From Candidatus Bathyarchaeota archaeon (GTDB taxonomy: Archaea > Thermoproteota > Bathyarchaeia > Bathyarchaeales > Bathycorpusculaceae), in assembly GCA_026014485.1 (NCBI GenBank), contig JAOZIE010000012.1, forward strand, positions 62,001-126,000: a DNA stretch of 64,000 nucleotides, in the 5' to 3' direction. The position numbers and the translations under genes are program-made. The number at the start of each line of letters is the position of its first letter. Within the stretch, counting starts at the first letter, position 1. A model generated the notes under the pieces. It did not search any database. It saw nothing but the letters and a program-made list of their open reading frames with translations, and was not told the origin of the DNA. This document shows positions 50,981 through 60,214 of the stretch, one piece after another.

Positions 50981-51289
50981 GAGAGATCACTTCTATGACG
51001 CAAAACCTTAACGCAGCACTCCTTAATATCTGCTGTGCTCCCCAACACAAAAATCCAGTTTCGCAACAGACCGTTTGCGCGGTCGACTGGGTTTTGGTTT
51101 TCCATGTTGGTTTGACTGAAAAAATCGCCAATAGCGACCTCCCCCCTATAGATTTTCTGCAACAAACCAATAATAAACGCCAAATAGACCTGAACGTTCC
51201 TGTTTTCTGCATAGATTAGCTAATAGAAGCAAAATATGTCTGCTACCTCCCCAGTCTTGTTCTGAGTTTTGCTTGCTGGTTTAACGCCT

Positions 51290-51359
51290 TGTGGATTATC
51301 GAGATTACAAAATCACAGGCGGGATAATTCAGGGTAACTCTCTTGTTGGATAATCCACA
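51290..51359. repeat. 11-bp perfect inverted repeat (TGTGGATTATC / GATAATCCACA)
   Basis: Arms at 51290-51300 and 51349-51359 are exactly complementary, 48 bases apart; a third GGATAAT lies between. It could be a hairpin RNA, a loop-forming operator pair or the ends of a very small mobile element. No flanking duplication is obvious. Confidence 0.5.
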
Positions 51360-51491
51360 TTTACTAAGAACCCCTAATTTCTCACTAATGGGTTAAGTGC
51401 TTCATCACTAATAATTGCCCGTAACATGTTTTTCATACATTCACTATTATCGCGTTAAGCTTATAGAAGTGCACAGCTCACCCTATTTTAT

Positions 51492-51511
51492 ACGATAGTT
51501 TTTAATATCGC
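51492..51511 (+). promoter_or_regulatory. upstream CGATA-N8-TATCG box of the Fic promoter
   Basis: ACGATA and TATCGC flank eight bases. The same geometry recurs 41 bases downstream, about four helix turns, so the two sites would lie on the same DNA face. Confidence 0.55.
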
Positions 51512-51532
51512 ATAACTGATTTTATCACACAT

Positions 51533-51552
51533 ACGATATCATTATATATCGT
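51533..51552 (+). promoter_or_regulatory. CGATA-N8-TATCG box overlapping the Fic TATA region
   Basis: ACGATAT and ATATCGT are perfect 7-bp arms. The centre overlaps the TATA-like ATTATATA at 51541-51548, so binding would shut off the Fic gene. Likely ligand: the helix-turn-helix domain of the Fic protein itself (inference). Confidence 0.6.
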
Positions 51553-51575
51553 TTGTTCCTTTATAGAATATCACC

Positions 51576-52544
51576 ATGAACGTCATGAATGAGAAGATGT
51601 ACAACAGGACACTTCAAAAGAAGCTTAAGTTAGATAGGAACCGCCCTTTATCAGAAGCCACCCTCTGCAGGCTACGCCAAAACATGGAAATCGAATACAC
51701 CTATAACTCAAACGCCATCGAAGGCAACAGGTTGACGTTGCGTGAAACTCAACTTGTCATAAGGGAAGGCATCACGATAGGCGGAAGAAGCATTCAGGAG
51801 CACCTGGAAGCAAAGAACCACCCAAAAGCAATTGAGTACATTGAGGAGTTAGCTAAGCAAAAGGATATGGATAGAACCCTTGTGGAAAGACACATCCGCA
51901 AGATTCACGAGTTGATTTTTTCGGGTTCAGAAGAGAATGCGGGGAACTATCGCAACTGCCAGGTGTACATTGAAGGTTGCGACCAAATGCCGCCTCCTGC
52001 ATGTGAAATACCTGAACTTATGAAGGAATTAGTGGGTTGGCTAAATGCCAACATGGAAGAGCTGAGACCCATCGAGTTGGCAGCAGTCTTTCACCATCGG
52101 TTGGTGTCAATTCACCCGTTTGACGATGGCAATGGGCGAGTGGCAAGGTTGGTAACTAATTTGCTTTTAATGAGCCATGGATACCCAATTATGGTGGTTA
52201 GGCGAGTTGACAGAAAAAAATATTACAGCACCCTACAGAAGGCAGACCAAGGCAACTTGAAACCTTTCGTTAACTTCATTGCCCGCTGCGTAGAGCAGTC
52301 TTTAGATATTTATCTAAGCGCAATTGAGCCAGGCACAAAGAAAAACCAGTTCCTAACACTTGCGGAAGCCGCAAAACTAACCCCATACAACAAGGGGTAT
52401 TTAGGGTTGCTGGCAAGACGCGGACTCATAGCCGCCACCAAGATTGGTCGAAACTGGCACATAACCCAAGAAGCTTTGGAACAGTACATGAAGAACACAC
52501 ACTCCAAAAAAAGAGGAAAATCAACCAATATAGAAAAACAGTAA
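51576..52544 (+). CDS. Fic/DOC domain protein with helix-turn-helix tail
   Basis: The 322-aa protein has a class II inhibitory motif SNAIEGN (about residue 45), the Fic loop HPFDDGNGRVARLV with the catalytic His, and a C-terminal winged/excisionase-like helix-turn-helix (TLAEAAKLTPYNKGYLGLLA, GRNWHITQEAL). Such proteins transfer AMP to targets and are kept in check by the inhibitory helix; the DNA-binding tail could make it autoregulated. There is no separate antitoxin gene. Twin palindromes lie just upstream. Toxin, stress or regulatory roles are all possible. Confidence 0.88.
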   Translation: MNVMNEKMYNRTLQKKLKLDRNRPLSEATLCRLRQNMEIEYTYNSNAIEGNRLTLRETQLVIREGITIGGRSIQEHLEAKNHPKAIEYIEELAKQKDMDRTLVERHIRKIHELIFSGSEENAGNYRNCQVYIEGCDQMPPPACEIPELMKELVGWLNANMEELRPIELAAVFHHRLVSIHPFDDGNGRVARLVTNLLLMSHGYPIMVVRRVDRKKYYSTLQKADQGNLKPFVNFIARCVEQSLDIYLSAIEPGTKKNQFLTLAEAAKLTPYNKGYLGLLARRGLIAATKIGRNWHITQEALEQYMKNTHSKKRGKSTNIEKQ

Positions 52545-52549
52545 CCACG

Positions 52550-53146
52550 TTAAAACAACGGAAACGCCTTTTCCACGATTTCAGCCGTTTCGTTGAGCCA
52601 TATTTTGCGTTGTTTTTCTGTGCTGGTGATAACAACTGAAAACATACGCCGACGGAAGTCCGTGACTCCACAGAGTTTGAAGAGACAATTCTTCCACAGG
52701 TTCTCCAAGGGGTCTCCGAACTCTTTCTGTTCCCGCGCGGACGCGGTGTTTGAAGTGTTAAAAACGACGGCTTTTTTGGCTTTCAGCAATCCCACGGGTA
52801 CGCCTTCGCCGTTGTCGCCCTCCACAAATCGGTATGCGATTTCTTCGCGGAAGACGCGGTCTATCCAGCCTTTGAGGATTGCGGGGGGTTGTCCCCACCA
52901 GTTGGGGTGTATGATGATTATGCCGTCGGCTGTGGCGAGTTCTTGGCAGTGCCGTCTGATTGTTTGGTCAACTTGGGCTTCGGCGGGGATTTCTTTGGTT
53001 TCCAAAATTGGGTTAAAGCCTTCGGCGTAGAGGTCGTGGAAAATCACGTGGTGCCCCAGCCGCGTGAGTGTATCGGTGGCTGTTTGGGCTATGGCGGAGT
53101 TGAAGCTGACCCTGTCGGGGTGCGCAAGGATTACAAGGATGTTCAT
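52550..53146 (-). CDS. NAD(P)H quinone oxidoreductase (flavodoxin-like fold)
   Basis: The 198-aa protein begins MNILVILAHPDRVSFNSAIA, then HVIFHDLYAEGFNP and IIIIHPNWWGQPPAILKGWIDRVF, the NQO1/KefF/MdaB pattern that binds FAD or FMN. It would reduce quinones or other acceptors by two electrons. It follows nadM after 15 bases on the same strand and converges with the Fic gene, five bases apart. Confidence 0.88.
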   Translation of the reverse strand: MNILVILAHPDRVSFNSAIAQTATDTLTRLGHHVIFHDLYAEGFNPILETKEIPAEAQVDQTIRRHCQELATADGIIIIHPNWWGQPPAILKGWIDRVFREEIAYRFVEGDNGEGVPVGLLKAKKAVVFNTSNTASAREQKEFGDPLENLWKNCLFKLCGVTDFRRRMFSVVITSTEKQRKIWLNETAEIVEKAFPLF

Positions 53147-53161
53147 GGCGGGTTTGGTCAG

Positions 53162-53695
53162 TTAGGCTTTGTCGGTTCGGTTGAGGTCTCGGATGCGGTT
53201 GATGCCGTCGATTTCGGCTATGAAGTCTACTACGGGTTTGGGAACCAGCGTTTTCCAGCTGTCATCCATCTGCTGCATTTTCTCGCGTATAATCGTGGAG
53301 GAGTAGAATTGCCTCTCAAAGAAGGGGATAACTTTGATTTTGTAGCCTGACTCCATAAAAAGCCGTTTTGTGAGGGGCTCGTTGCTGTAGACAATTTGGA
53401 ACTTGGGCGTGTAGCCTTCCACGGCGGAAACCCACATCATGTGCAGATGCACGTCGGGAACGGGGACCACCCATACGCGGCTGAAGTCCACGCGGGCTTC
53501 TTCCAAGGCGCTGCGAATCATGACCAGCCGCTCGCCAGCCGTGAACGGGTTCTCCCGGTTGTGGCTGTACTGGGCACTGCCGATGACCACGACAAGCTCC
53601 TCAACTTCCTCAAGAATACGCTTTATGGCTTCAAGATGCCCCAAGTGAAAAGGCTGAAACCTTCCAACATAAAGACCTCGGGTAGGCATAGACAT
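53162..53695 (-). CDS. nadM: nicotinamide-nucleotide adenylyltransferase
   Basis: The 177-aa protein begins RGLYVGRFQPFHLGHLEAI with the nucleotidyltransferase HxGH motif, has VIGSAQYSHNRENPFTAGER and the second signature YSSTIIREKM. It is the archaeal NadM, which makes NAD from NMN and ATP. Its pairing with an NAD(P)H reductase gene is consistent with redox supply. Confidence 0.94.
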   Translation of the reverse strand: MSMPTRGLYVGRFQPFHLGHLEAIKRILEEVEELVVVIGSAQYSHNRENPFTAGERLVMIRSALEEARVDFSRVWVVPVPDVHLHMMWVSAVEGYTPKFQIVYSNEPLTKRLFMESGYKIKVIPFFERQFYSSTIIREKMQQMDDSWKTLVPKPVVDFIAEIDGINRIRDLNRTDKA

Positions 53696-53774
53696 TCACT
53701 CTGCTGTGCCCTTCAAAAGTGGACGATGGAGGCTTTTATGATTTACTGTCCAACAACCAACTAAACCGCCAAGG

Positions 53775-56099
53775 CTAACCGCCTACCACGTTCGCCGACG
53801 GATGAGCCTCCCGAATTTTCAGCACCAGATACTTGTCGTTCTGGTAGACAAGCTGCACCCAGCCCGAACAGAGAATTTTAGGGTCAAACCGCGTCACATC
53901 AAACACGATGAAGACAACATTGTTGTCGCGGATGATGGAGGCAAAGTTGCGGCAGACAACCTCAAACGGTTCAGTCCGCAAAGTAAACAGGCTATCCATG
54001 TCCCGTGGATCCGCCAGCGGCGGGTAGCTCTCCATCGAAAACGTCAAGGTCTGATAACGCACAGAGGAAGGTTCAGCAGTGACTTTGAGGAAGTGGTATT
54101 CCCAGTGGAAAACATCCACGCGTCCATTCCCCAACGCGCCTATGATGCCCCAGTCAGGCAAATCCGCAAAACGGAGGGCATAGGCGGTTCCGTTTGGCTG
54201 GGAGTAAAAGTCCGCGCAGGCGCCTTCGGTGAGGTTATCCCGCGAGAAATACGTTATTGCCCAGACGCCAGGGTCCTGCTTAGACGGGTCATCAACGGGG
54301 TTTGACCAGTTAAGCACACCAGGGAAGTTGACTTTGTCAAAGAAGTAGGTGGGCTCAAAATACTCCGACAAGTAAAGCACGCCGTAGTTGAGGTCCTCCT
54401 TCAACGCCGACACACTCCACGTTGTCGTCACGGGGTATGTGTTGTTCTCGATTTGAAGGGTCTGCTCCAAAACGAAAAGGTCGTTGGAGTACGTCACCGT
54501 TACGGCAGGCGGATAATGCAGCACATCCATAGACACCGTGCGGGTCAAGTTGGAAAGCGGAAACATACACAGCGCACCGTCGGGGTCGCGGTAGCTGAAG
54601 TAGGAGCCAGACAGCGGAGAAAACGCTACCCGATGCCACATCGTGTTCATCCTCAGAAAACTCTCGTCAGATATGTCGGTTTTCGCCGTGTAAAACTTCA
54701 CCATAGTCAACGGATGCATAACCTCATAAGACAAATCCAAAATGCAGTCCGCATCGTAGCTTAAATCCACCAGCGGGTCAGTCTCAGTGATTATGGTCTT
54801 ATTGGAGAACATGGTAAGCCAGTGCCCAGGCTTCTCCGTCACCACCCCCTCATCCAGCGGATCAGGAAAATTCTCATTCAAAAAGCCGCCGACCTGAAAC
54901 GCCCCCATATCCGACGACGAATAGTACTCCACGTCCTCGCTGATTTTGCCCGACAGCGTCTGCAACTGAACCACCATCACGCCGACAAGCGCAACCACCA
55001 CCAAAAGAGAAACAGCCTTCAACATGACCCGCTTTTGCCCCGCGAGGCGGTTGAAGAATGCGGCGAACGCGCCGTCTAAGACGAAGCTAAACGTGACCGC
55101 GGCGAAGATAATCAGGGGCGGTAGCAGGAAGTAGATGAACCGCTGATAGGGCAGGTAGATGCCAAACAGGTATGATTGGGACAGAAGCAGGGGCACTAGG
55201 AAAGCCAAAGCTAAAAGCAGATAGAAACTCAATGAGTGCTGGCGCCGCAGCTTAAAGAAAGCCAGAACCAGCCCCGCAAAGCCGAAGAAGAGCACAAACC
55301 CAAAGTTAATAACGAATTCAAAGAAGCTCACCGACGGAATCTGATACACATACAGGGTTATTTCAAAGAAAACTATGGAAACCAGTTGCCCAAGGTAGGG
55401 CAGAAGGGGACGCACGTAGTAAATCAGGAAAGCTATCGCGCCGCCCAGCACAACGGCTAGCAGCGCCTTGAAGTTTTTGCCTCGGGACTTCACCATCAAA
55501 GCCAGAATGAAAGGCGGCAGGATAAACACTGCCAAGAAAGTGGCGAGTTGATGGGATATCACCACGGAAAACGCGAAGATAAACGCAACCAACGTGTTTC
55601 CCACATCTTTTTGCGGCAGAGCCAGATACAGAGCCGTCAGCATCATGAACGCCAAAGCAAGTATGGTGGTGTATCCGCCCCACGAGTTAAGCTCGATGAG
55701 GGGGAAACAGATCATAATCAGCGCGGCGGCGAGGACGCCTGTTTTTTTCCCGAAAAACTTGGAGGAGAGCAGGTAGATGGAGAAGACTAAAAGCCAGTCT
55801 ACGAATGCAGTGAAGACTTTCATTAGAGTCATCATCTGCTCGATGGTTGTGGCGCCCGTGAAAACGATGAGGGTGTCTAGTATGATGTGGTACATGGGGG
55901 TGTACCATGCGATGTCGCCCAAGGGGATTCTGCCCACGTCAAGGTAGTATTGGGCGGTGAACAGGTGAACCGCGGGGTCGTTGCCTAAAACCAGACCGTT
56001 CGCGCTTATGATGGAGTAGAAGAACGTGAAGACAAGCACAGAAAAAACAGCAACGAAAACTAACTCTACGGTTTTTTGTCTTTTTTCCACGCCAGCCAA
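53775..56099 (-). CDS. GT-C-like membrane glycosyltransferase
   Basis: The 774-aa protein has about twelve to thirteen membrane helices (residues 10-385) followed by a large extracytoplasmic domain (about 395-774) with a beta-rich ending VQLVYQNDKYLVLKI. An acidic first-loop motif GNDPAVHLF and ELNSWGGYTT fit the GT-C fold of lipid-linked sugar transferases (AglB/PMT superfamily). Two other proteins in the region (56938 and 60666) share these marks. Sugar and acceptor are unknown. Confidence 0.7.
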   Translation of the reverse strand: MAGVEKRQKTVELVFVAVFSVLVFTFFYSIISANGLVLGNDPAVHLFTAQYYLDVGRIPLGDIAWYTPMYHIILDTLIVFTGATTIEQMMTLMKVFTAFVDWLLVFSIYLLSSKFFGKKTGVLAAALIMICFPLIELNSWGGYTTILALAFMMLTALYLALPQKDVGNTLVAFIFAFSVVISHQLATFLAVFILPPFILALMVKSRGKNFKALLAVVLGGAIAFLIYYVRPLLPYLGQLVSIVFFEITLYVYQIPSVSFFEFVINFGFVLFFGFAGLVLAFFKLRRQHSLSFYLLLALAFLVPLLLSQSYLFGIYLPYQRFIYFLLPPLIIFAAVTFSFVLDGAFAAFFNRLAGQKRVMLKAVSLLVVVALVGVMVVQLQTLSGKISEDVEYYSSSDMGAFQVGGFLNENFPDPLDEGVVTEKPGHWLTMFSNKTIITETDPLVDLSYDADCILDLSYEVMHPLTMVKFYTAKTDISDESFLRMNTMWHRVAFSPLSGSYFSYRDPDGALCMFPLSNLTRTVSMDVLHYPPAVTVTYSNDLFVLEQTLQIENNTYPVTTTWSVSALKEDLNYGVLYLSEYFEPTYFFDKVNFPGVLNWSNPVDDPSKQDPGVWAITYFSRDNLTEGACADFYSQPNGTAYALRFADLPDWGIIGALGNGRVDVFHWEYHFLKVTAEPSSVRYQTLTFSMESYPPLADPRDMDSLFTLRTEPFEVVCRNFASIIRDNNVVFIVFDVTRFDPKILCSGWVQLVYQNDKYLVLKIREAHPSANVVGG

Positions 56100-56291
56100 G
56101 CTACTTGGTCCCCTGAGCAGTTACGGATGTCACCTTTGCATGAATTAAGGCTACTTAACGTTAATAAACTCACGGTAAAAAAGGGAAAACTGAGAAAAAC
56201 GCCCAGCAGCCCAGAAGAAGCCGCCGCTCAACCAGCAACAGCTTTTTGTCAAACGTTAAATAGTTGCGCTTACTGTTCATGTTTGTTGGAT

Positions 56292-56879
56292 ATGAAGAAG
56301 CTTGCTTTGGTTTCGCTGTTTGCTACGGTTGCTGTGGTCGTTGTTGTGTTGATTGCCCTTTTCGGGACGGGCATGACGAAGGCTCCAACGCAGGAGAGCA
56401 ATCCACCGACCCCGCAGGCATCAGACGAAATAGCAGTCGCAACGGCTGAAGCCTACTATTTGACTACGCCGCCGTATTTCCCCGACAGCACCTACAAGAC
56501 AACCAAGGTGTTTCTTGAAAACGCCACTTTATGGTCTAATGCAACGCTAGAGGAGAACGCAGCCTTTTCAGTTCCTGAAAATAATTCGCTGTTTGTGGTT
56601 AACGGCACAATCAGAAATGATTACAGCGTATCAGAAATCATTGAACTGTCAAAAGAGGGGCAGCCCTACTGCTCCATCGGCTTAGACATATACCTCTATG
56701 ACAGCCAAGGAAATCTGGTAAACACCCTAAACCAAGGGAATCCGTTTCGCGGCTGCTGCGTGTTAACTATGATAAGTGGGGAGGAATCCAACTTTAAAGT
56801 AGCCTTCGCGTCACCAAGCAGCGAGGTTGCTTGCTTTGAGGTTTACGTCAGCTACCTTGACCCGATGCCCCTGTTCTGA
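56292..56879 (+). CDS. membrane-anchored surface protein with FxLYD-like domain
   Basis: The 195-aa protein starts MKKLALVSLFATVAVVVVVLI, a signal anchor, then a Pro/Thr linker and a beta-sandwich with LFVVNGTIRNDYSVSEII, IYLYDSQGNLV and ISGEESNFKVAF, which matches the FxLYD-type repeat fold used in bacterial and archaeal surface proteins. It lies between the two GT-C genes but on the other strand. The longer frame to 56076 is not supported; ATG 56292 is near a TATA-like TTAAATAG at 56255-56262. Confidence 0.7.
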   Translation: MKKLALVSLFATVAVVVVVLIALFGTGMTKAPTQESNPPTPQASDEIAVATAEAYYLTTPPYFPDSTYKTTKVFLENATLWSNATLEENAAFSVPENNSLFVVNGTIRNDYSVSEIIELSKEGQPYCSIGLDIYLYDSQGNLVNTLNQGNPFRGCCVLTMISGEESNFKVAFASPSSEVACFEVYVSYLDPMPLF

Positions 56880-56937
56880 GAAACTTCAAAAATCAGGTTC
56901 TTGAGTGCTTGCTTGTTTTCGTTTAGGCCCCTTTTGC

Positions 56938-59100
56938 TTATCCTTTAACCACGTTGAAGATTACTATGCGGTCATTTTGGTATACGGGTGTAAAGTGGCT
57001 GGTGTCGGCTGAGAAGCGTTGAAGCTCTGTGTCCCGATACTTGTTGAGCACGATGTAGCTTACGTTTAGCTCGTTGAGCAGGTCGTATGAATCATAACGT
57101 TGAACCGTTTGATCCTCAGTTGCGGGGTCAAGAGAATTTATGGTTACTCTGAGGTGCACGAGTAGGTCGTTATTTGTGGGCTCAAAGACGTAGTTCACGA
57201 TGGGCGTTGACGACTTGGGGTTTTCGAAGAGAACTCGGGCGGTCATTAATTCGCCGTTGGTTTCCACAAGGCGGATGGTGGCGTTCAAGTCGGTTTCAGA
57301 GGACTGTCCAGAGAGCATGACAAGGGAATCGTTTTGTATGCTGCAGTTCTGAAGTGAAGTAGGAAATAGGGACCACAAGTTAATTTTGAATGCATGCAGC
57401 GTGACGTTTATGGGATGTATCTGGTAGAGGATGTCCACAGACGTGTTCTCTTCGCCCAGTATTACGCTTCGGGATAGCTCAAACTGGGAGGTTTCATATG
57501 TGACCAAGAGATTTGCGTGGGAGCTGCTGTTTTGGATGTTAACGGTTTTGCTTTCATCAGAGTAGAAGGGCGCTATGGACATGGCTTGAGGGTTTTCGGT
57601 TGGAGAGTAGAACAATTGGTTTTGACCATCGTTAACAGTAAGCAGACCCACATTTTTGTTGCCGCTAATCAAGGAAATTTGAGGGTTTTTGATGTTCGCG
57701 GGGTAAGAATCCGTGACTGACAGGTTTCCGCATTCAAAAACGGAGGTCCCCGAGAAAATTCGATTTGTCGTTCGGACATTGTCCCGTTCAAACTGGAAGG
57801 AATAGTATTCTAGGTCTCCTGTGAACATGCAGGTTCGGTTGGAGTAGCCTTCAATCCACCAAGCGTATGAGTTTCCGCCTCCGCCGATGTCTAGGTTGGT
57901 TCCTGAAGTAGCTAAAACCGCATCAGCAGGTATGTTATTGACATCCTTAATCCAGTTTAATGCCTTAACTTCTTCGTTGCCTATAAACTGGTAAAACTCT
58001 GTCGCTGCAGAGAAATGCCGCCCAGTCAAATAGGAAGACTGTAGAAGAATCGTAATCATGAAGAGGGATGTGAATAGAATAATAGTGATTCTCTTGACTT
58101 GCCTAACGTCAAAGTGTAAGTGTTTCAGGAAAAGGGTGAAGCCCAGCAAAAAGGGGATGGGCAGGAAATAGAGCCAGCGGATGGGCTGTGCAGTTGTTAA
58201 AACTAAGATGAAGGGTGCTAAGAGGATGCTTAACAGAATCAGGTTGCTGTTTTTGTTTTCCTTAAAGTATTTAACCATGGCAAAAAGTCCCAGTGCCCCA
58301 ACTACGGCTATCACGAAAAACAGTATCATATCCCAAAGTCCAACAAGTGAAAAGGTGCCCATCTGTATGTCGAAAAGGCGGAATCCAACCATTTCGCTGG
58401 ATGAGTTTCTGAAAAACGTCAAGTAGAAAGACACGTAAGGGAGACTGAAGACGGCAGCTGCCAGACCCAAAGAAAAAACTTTCGCAAAGTTTCCCTTGAT
58501 TGTTTCTTTACGTTTTCCCACAAAAACAATCCTTAGAACAGCGAAGAGAAACAGCGAGCCGAAAGTGAAAACAGCAACCAGAATATGAGTGCCGATAACT
58601 AAACTTAGAAATAGCCCTGAAAGCACGATGCTAATTTTTGAGGGCTTGTTAACTACGTCAACAATAAAACACAAAGCAAGCAGCATGAAAGAGAAGCCTA
58701 AGAAGTTGGGGTCGCCGCCCCAAGAAATCATCTCGGAGGAACTTATGAAGAAAGTGAATAGCGCCGTGGTTATGACGGCGGCGTAGTTGTCTCCTGAAAG
58801 CTTTCTCGCTAACAAAAAGAAAGGCACAGCTATAATGGCGAAAACAAACGCAGAGGCAACTTTCAACGCAGTGAACGCATCAAAAAAAGTCATGACGCCA
58901 CTTAGGAAATAGAAGAAGAGAGGTTGATGCCTAAGCCCCCACCCTCTTAAATCGTTCCCCTGCAGAATATTTACTTGAGTAAGGTAATTTCCGTAATCTG
59001 CGCCGGGGGGAGCCGTGTTGCTGTTCAACATGGAAAAATTTGCGGCGAAGGACACAATTACTATCACCGCCACAAGAAGGAAGGGAATAAGGGATTTCAG
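56938..59100 (-). CDS. GT-C-like membrane glycosyltransferase, possible CTG start
   Basis: The protein (720 aa from CTG 59100, or 711 from GTG 59073) has about twelve membrane helices up to residue 350, an acidic first-loop motif PPGADYGNY, MISWGGDPNF, and a C-terminal extracytoplasmic domain ending HFTPVYQNDRIVIFNV. GTG 59073 lies inside the first hydrophobic segment with a pyrimidine tract before it, whereas CTG 59100 gives KSLIPFLLVAVIVIV and has CTGGA seven bases upstream, so the start may be non-standard. It follows the GT4 gene one base after its stop. Confidence 0.7.
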   Translation of the reverse strand: MKSLIPFLLVAVIVIVSFAANFSMLNSNTAPPGADYGNYLTQVNILQGNDLRGWGLRHQPLFFYFLSGVMTFFDAFTALKVASAFVFAIIAVPFFLLARKLSGDNYAAVITTALFTFFISSSEMISWGGDPNFLGFSFMLLALCFIVDVVNKPSKISIVLSGLFLSLVIGTHILVAVFTFGSLFLFAVLRIVFVGKRKETIKGNFAKVFSLGLAAAVFSLPYVSFYLTFFRNSSSEMVGFRLFDIQMGTFSLVGLWDMILFFVIAVVGALGLFAMVKYFKENKNSNLILLSILLAPFILVLTTAQPIRWLYFLPIPFLLGFTLFLKHLHFDVRQVKRITIILFTSLFMITILLQSSYLTGRHFSAATEFYQFIGNEEVKALNWIKDVNNIPADAVLATSGTNLDIGGGGNSYAWWIEGYSNRTCMFTGDLEYYSFQFERDNVRTTNRIFSGTSVFECGNLSVTDSYPANIKNPQISLISGNKNVGLLTVNDGQNQLFYSPTENPQAMSIAPFYSDESKTVNIQNSSSHANLLVTYETSQFELSRSVILGEENTSVDILYQIHPINVTLHAFKINLWSLFPTSLQNCSIQNDSLVMLSGQSSETDLNATIRLVETNGELMTARVLFENPKSSTPIVNYVFEPTNNDLLVHLRVTINSLDPATEDQTVQRYDSYDLLNELNVSYIVLNKYRDTELQRFSADTSHFTPVYQNDRIVIFNVVKG

Positions 59101-59101
59101 C

Positions 59102-60214
59102 TTATTTTCCAGATTCAGTCACAACCATGTTAAAGAAATCTTCCATCCGGTCAGTTACCATATCCCAGTCATGTCCTCTGGCTACATTTAAAGCATTACT
59201 ACTTAACGCCTGCCAAGTGGTTTCATCACCGAAAAGCCTGATTATGGCTTGGGCAACGGAACTTTCAAGCGGTGCAACCACAAGCCCGCAGTTGAAGCGG
59301 CAAAACTCCTTCGCGGCGTTATTGGGATAATCAAGCGTAACAAAAGGAACACCTGCAGCCATAGCTTCCATCGCGGCTATGCCTGAACCTTCCCTCTCGC
59401 TGGGCAAGACAAACAGCCACGAGCTCTTCACCAACTCAATCATCTGCTTTTCAGGCAAAAACCCGTGAACATAGCAATCTTTGATGCCTGCCGCCCGTTC
59501 CTTAATGGACTCAAGAGACAAACCTGAACCGACAATATGCAACTCGGCTTGAGGCACCTTTTCCTTAACCGCTCTAAACGCTTCAACCAGCATCTCAACA
59601 CGCTTATGGGGCACAATGCGCCCTGCATAGACGATGCGCCCCCAAACCTTCTTGGCTGAACTGGCAAACCGCGCGGAGTCAACCCCATTAGGAACCAAAA
59701 AGATTTTTTTGCCATCAATCTTCAAAGAAGTCATTAACCGTTGCTTTGTGAATTCAGAAACGGCAACATGGTAATCCCCAACGTGCCGCAGCATCTTCTG
59801 CATCAACCTCACTTTCAGGGGGTTATCCCAGACTTCACACCACTCTTGAATAAGGGGACTAACAACAGGCTTCACGAACAAAGAGTGAAGCATAGGCCAC
59901 TGATTAGAGTAGTAAATATCAAATTTAGACGCCTGCAGCTTAAACAAAGACGCAAACGAATAATTCGCAATCCCTCTAAAAGAGCGGAAACTGTCCTGTG
60001 AAATGTAGCTCCGAGAATACGCATACCGATTTACCTTAATTCCACAAATCTCTTCTTCTTTGGCTAAGTTGCGGTCAAACTGAATGGTGAAAACATGAAC
60101 GTCATGACCTCTATCAACCAATCGGCGTCCAATTTCGAAAAATCGGGTCTCGCAACCGCCTATGTGAGGATAGAAAAACTCAGTTAAAAAGGCAATTTTG
60201 AGTCCAGTCACCAC
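59102..60214 (-). CDS. GT4-family glycosyltransferase
   Basis: The 370-aa enzyme has the GT-B fold: LKIAFLTEFFYPHIGGCETRFFEIGRRL at the start, then NGVDSARF, VYAGRIVPHKRVEMLVEAF and the nucleotide-sugar motif SEREGSGIAAMEAMAAGVPF. It moves an activated sugar onto a lipid or protein acceptor inside the cell. It is co-transcribed with the GT-C gene that follows, so the two may build and transfer one glycan. Confidence 0.88.
   Translation of the reverse strand: MVTGLKIAFLTEFFYPHIGGCETRFFEIGRRLVDRGHDVHVFTIQFDRNLAKEEEICGIKVNRYAYSRSYISQDSFRSFRGIANYSFASLFKLQASKFDIYYSNQWPMLHSLFVKPVVSPLIQEWCEVWDNPLKVRLMQKMLRHVGDYHVAVSEFTKQRLMTSLKIDGKKIFLVPNGVDSARFASSAKKVWGRIVYAGRIVPHKRVEMLVEAFRAVKEKVPQAELHIVGSGLSLESIKERAAGIKDCYVHGFLPEKQMIELVKSSWLFVLPSEREGSGIAAMEAMAAGVPFVTLDYPNNAAKEFCRFNCGLVVAPLESSVAQAIIRLFGDETTWQALSSNALNVARGHDWDMVTDRMEDFFNMVVTESGK

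Larger units (their letters stand above)
50981..51575. other. 595-bp gap between the zinc ribbon and Fic genes
   Basis: No supported gene. It holds the promoter of the zinc-ribbon/aEF-1 beta unit on the left and the Fic promoter on the right, an 11-bp inverted repeat with a 48-base spacer (51290-51359) and two palindromes near the Fic TATA region. The AT content rises sharply after 51400. Confidence 0.55.

Noticed and set aside
50779-51183. Upstream extension of the aEF-1 beta frame
   Set aside because: It runs over the zinc-ribbon gene in another frame, has no family-like sequence, and only ATG 50778 gives the conserved N-terminus.
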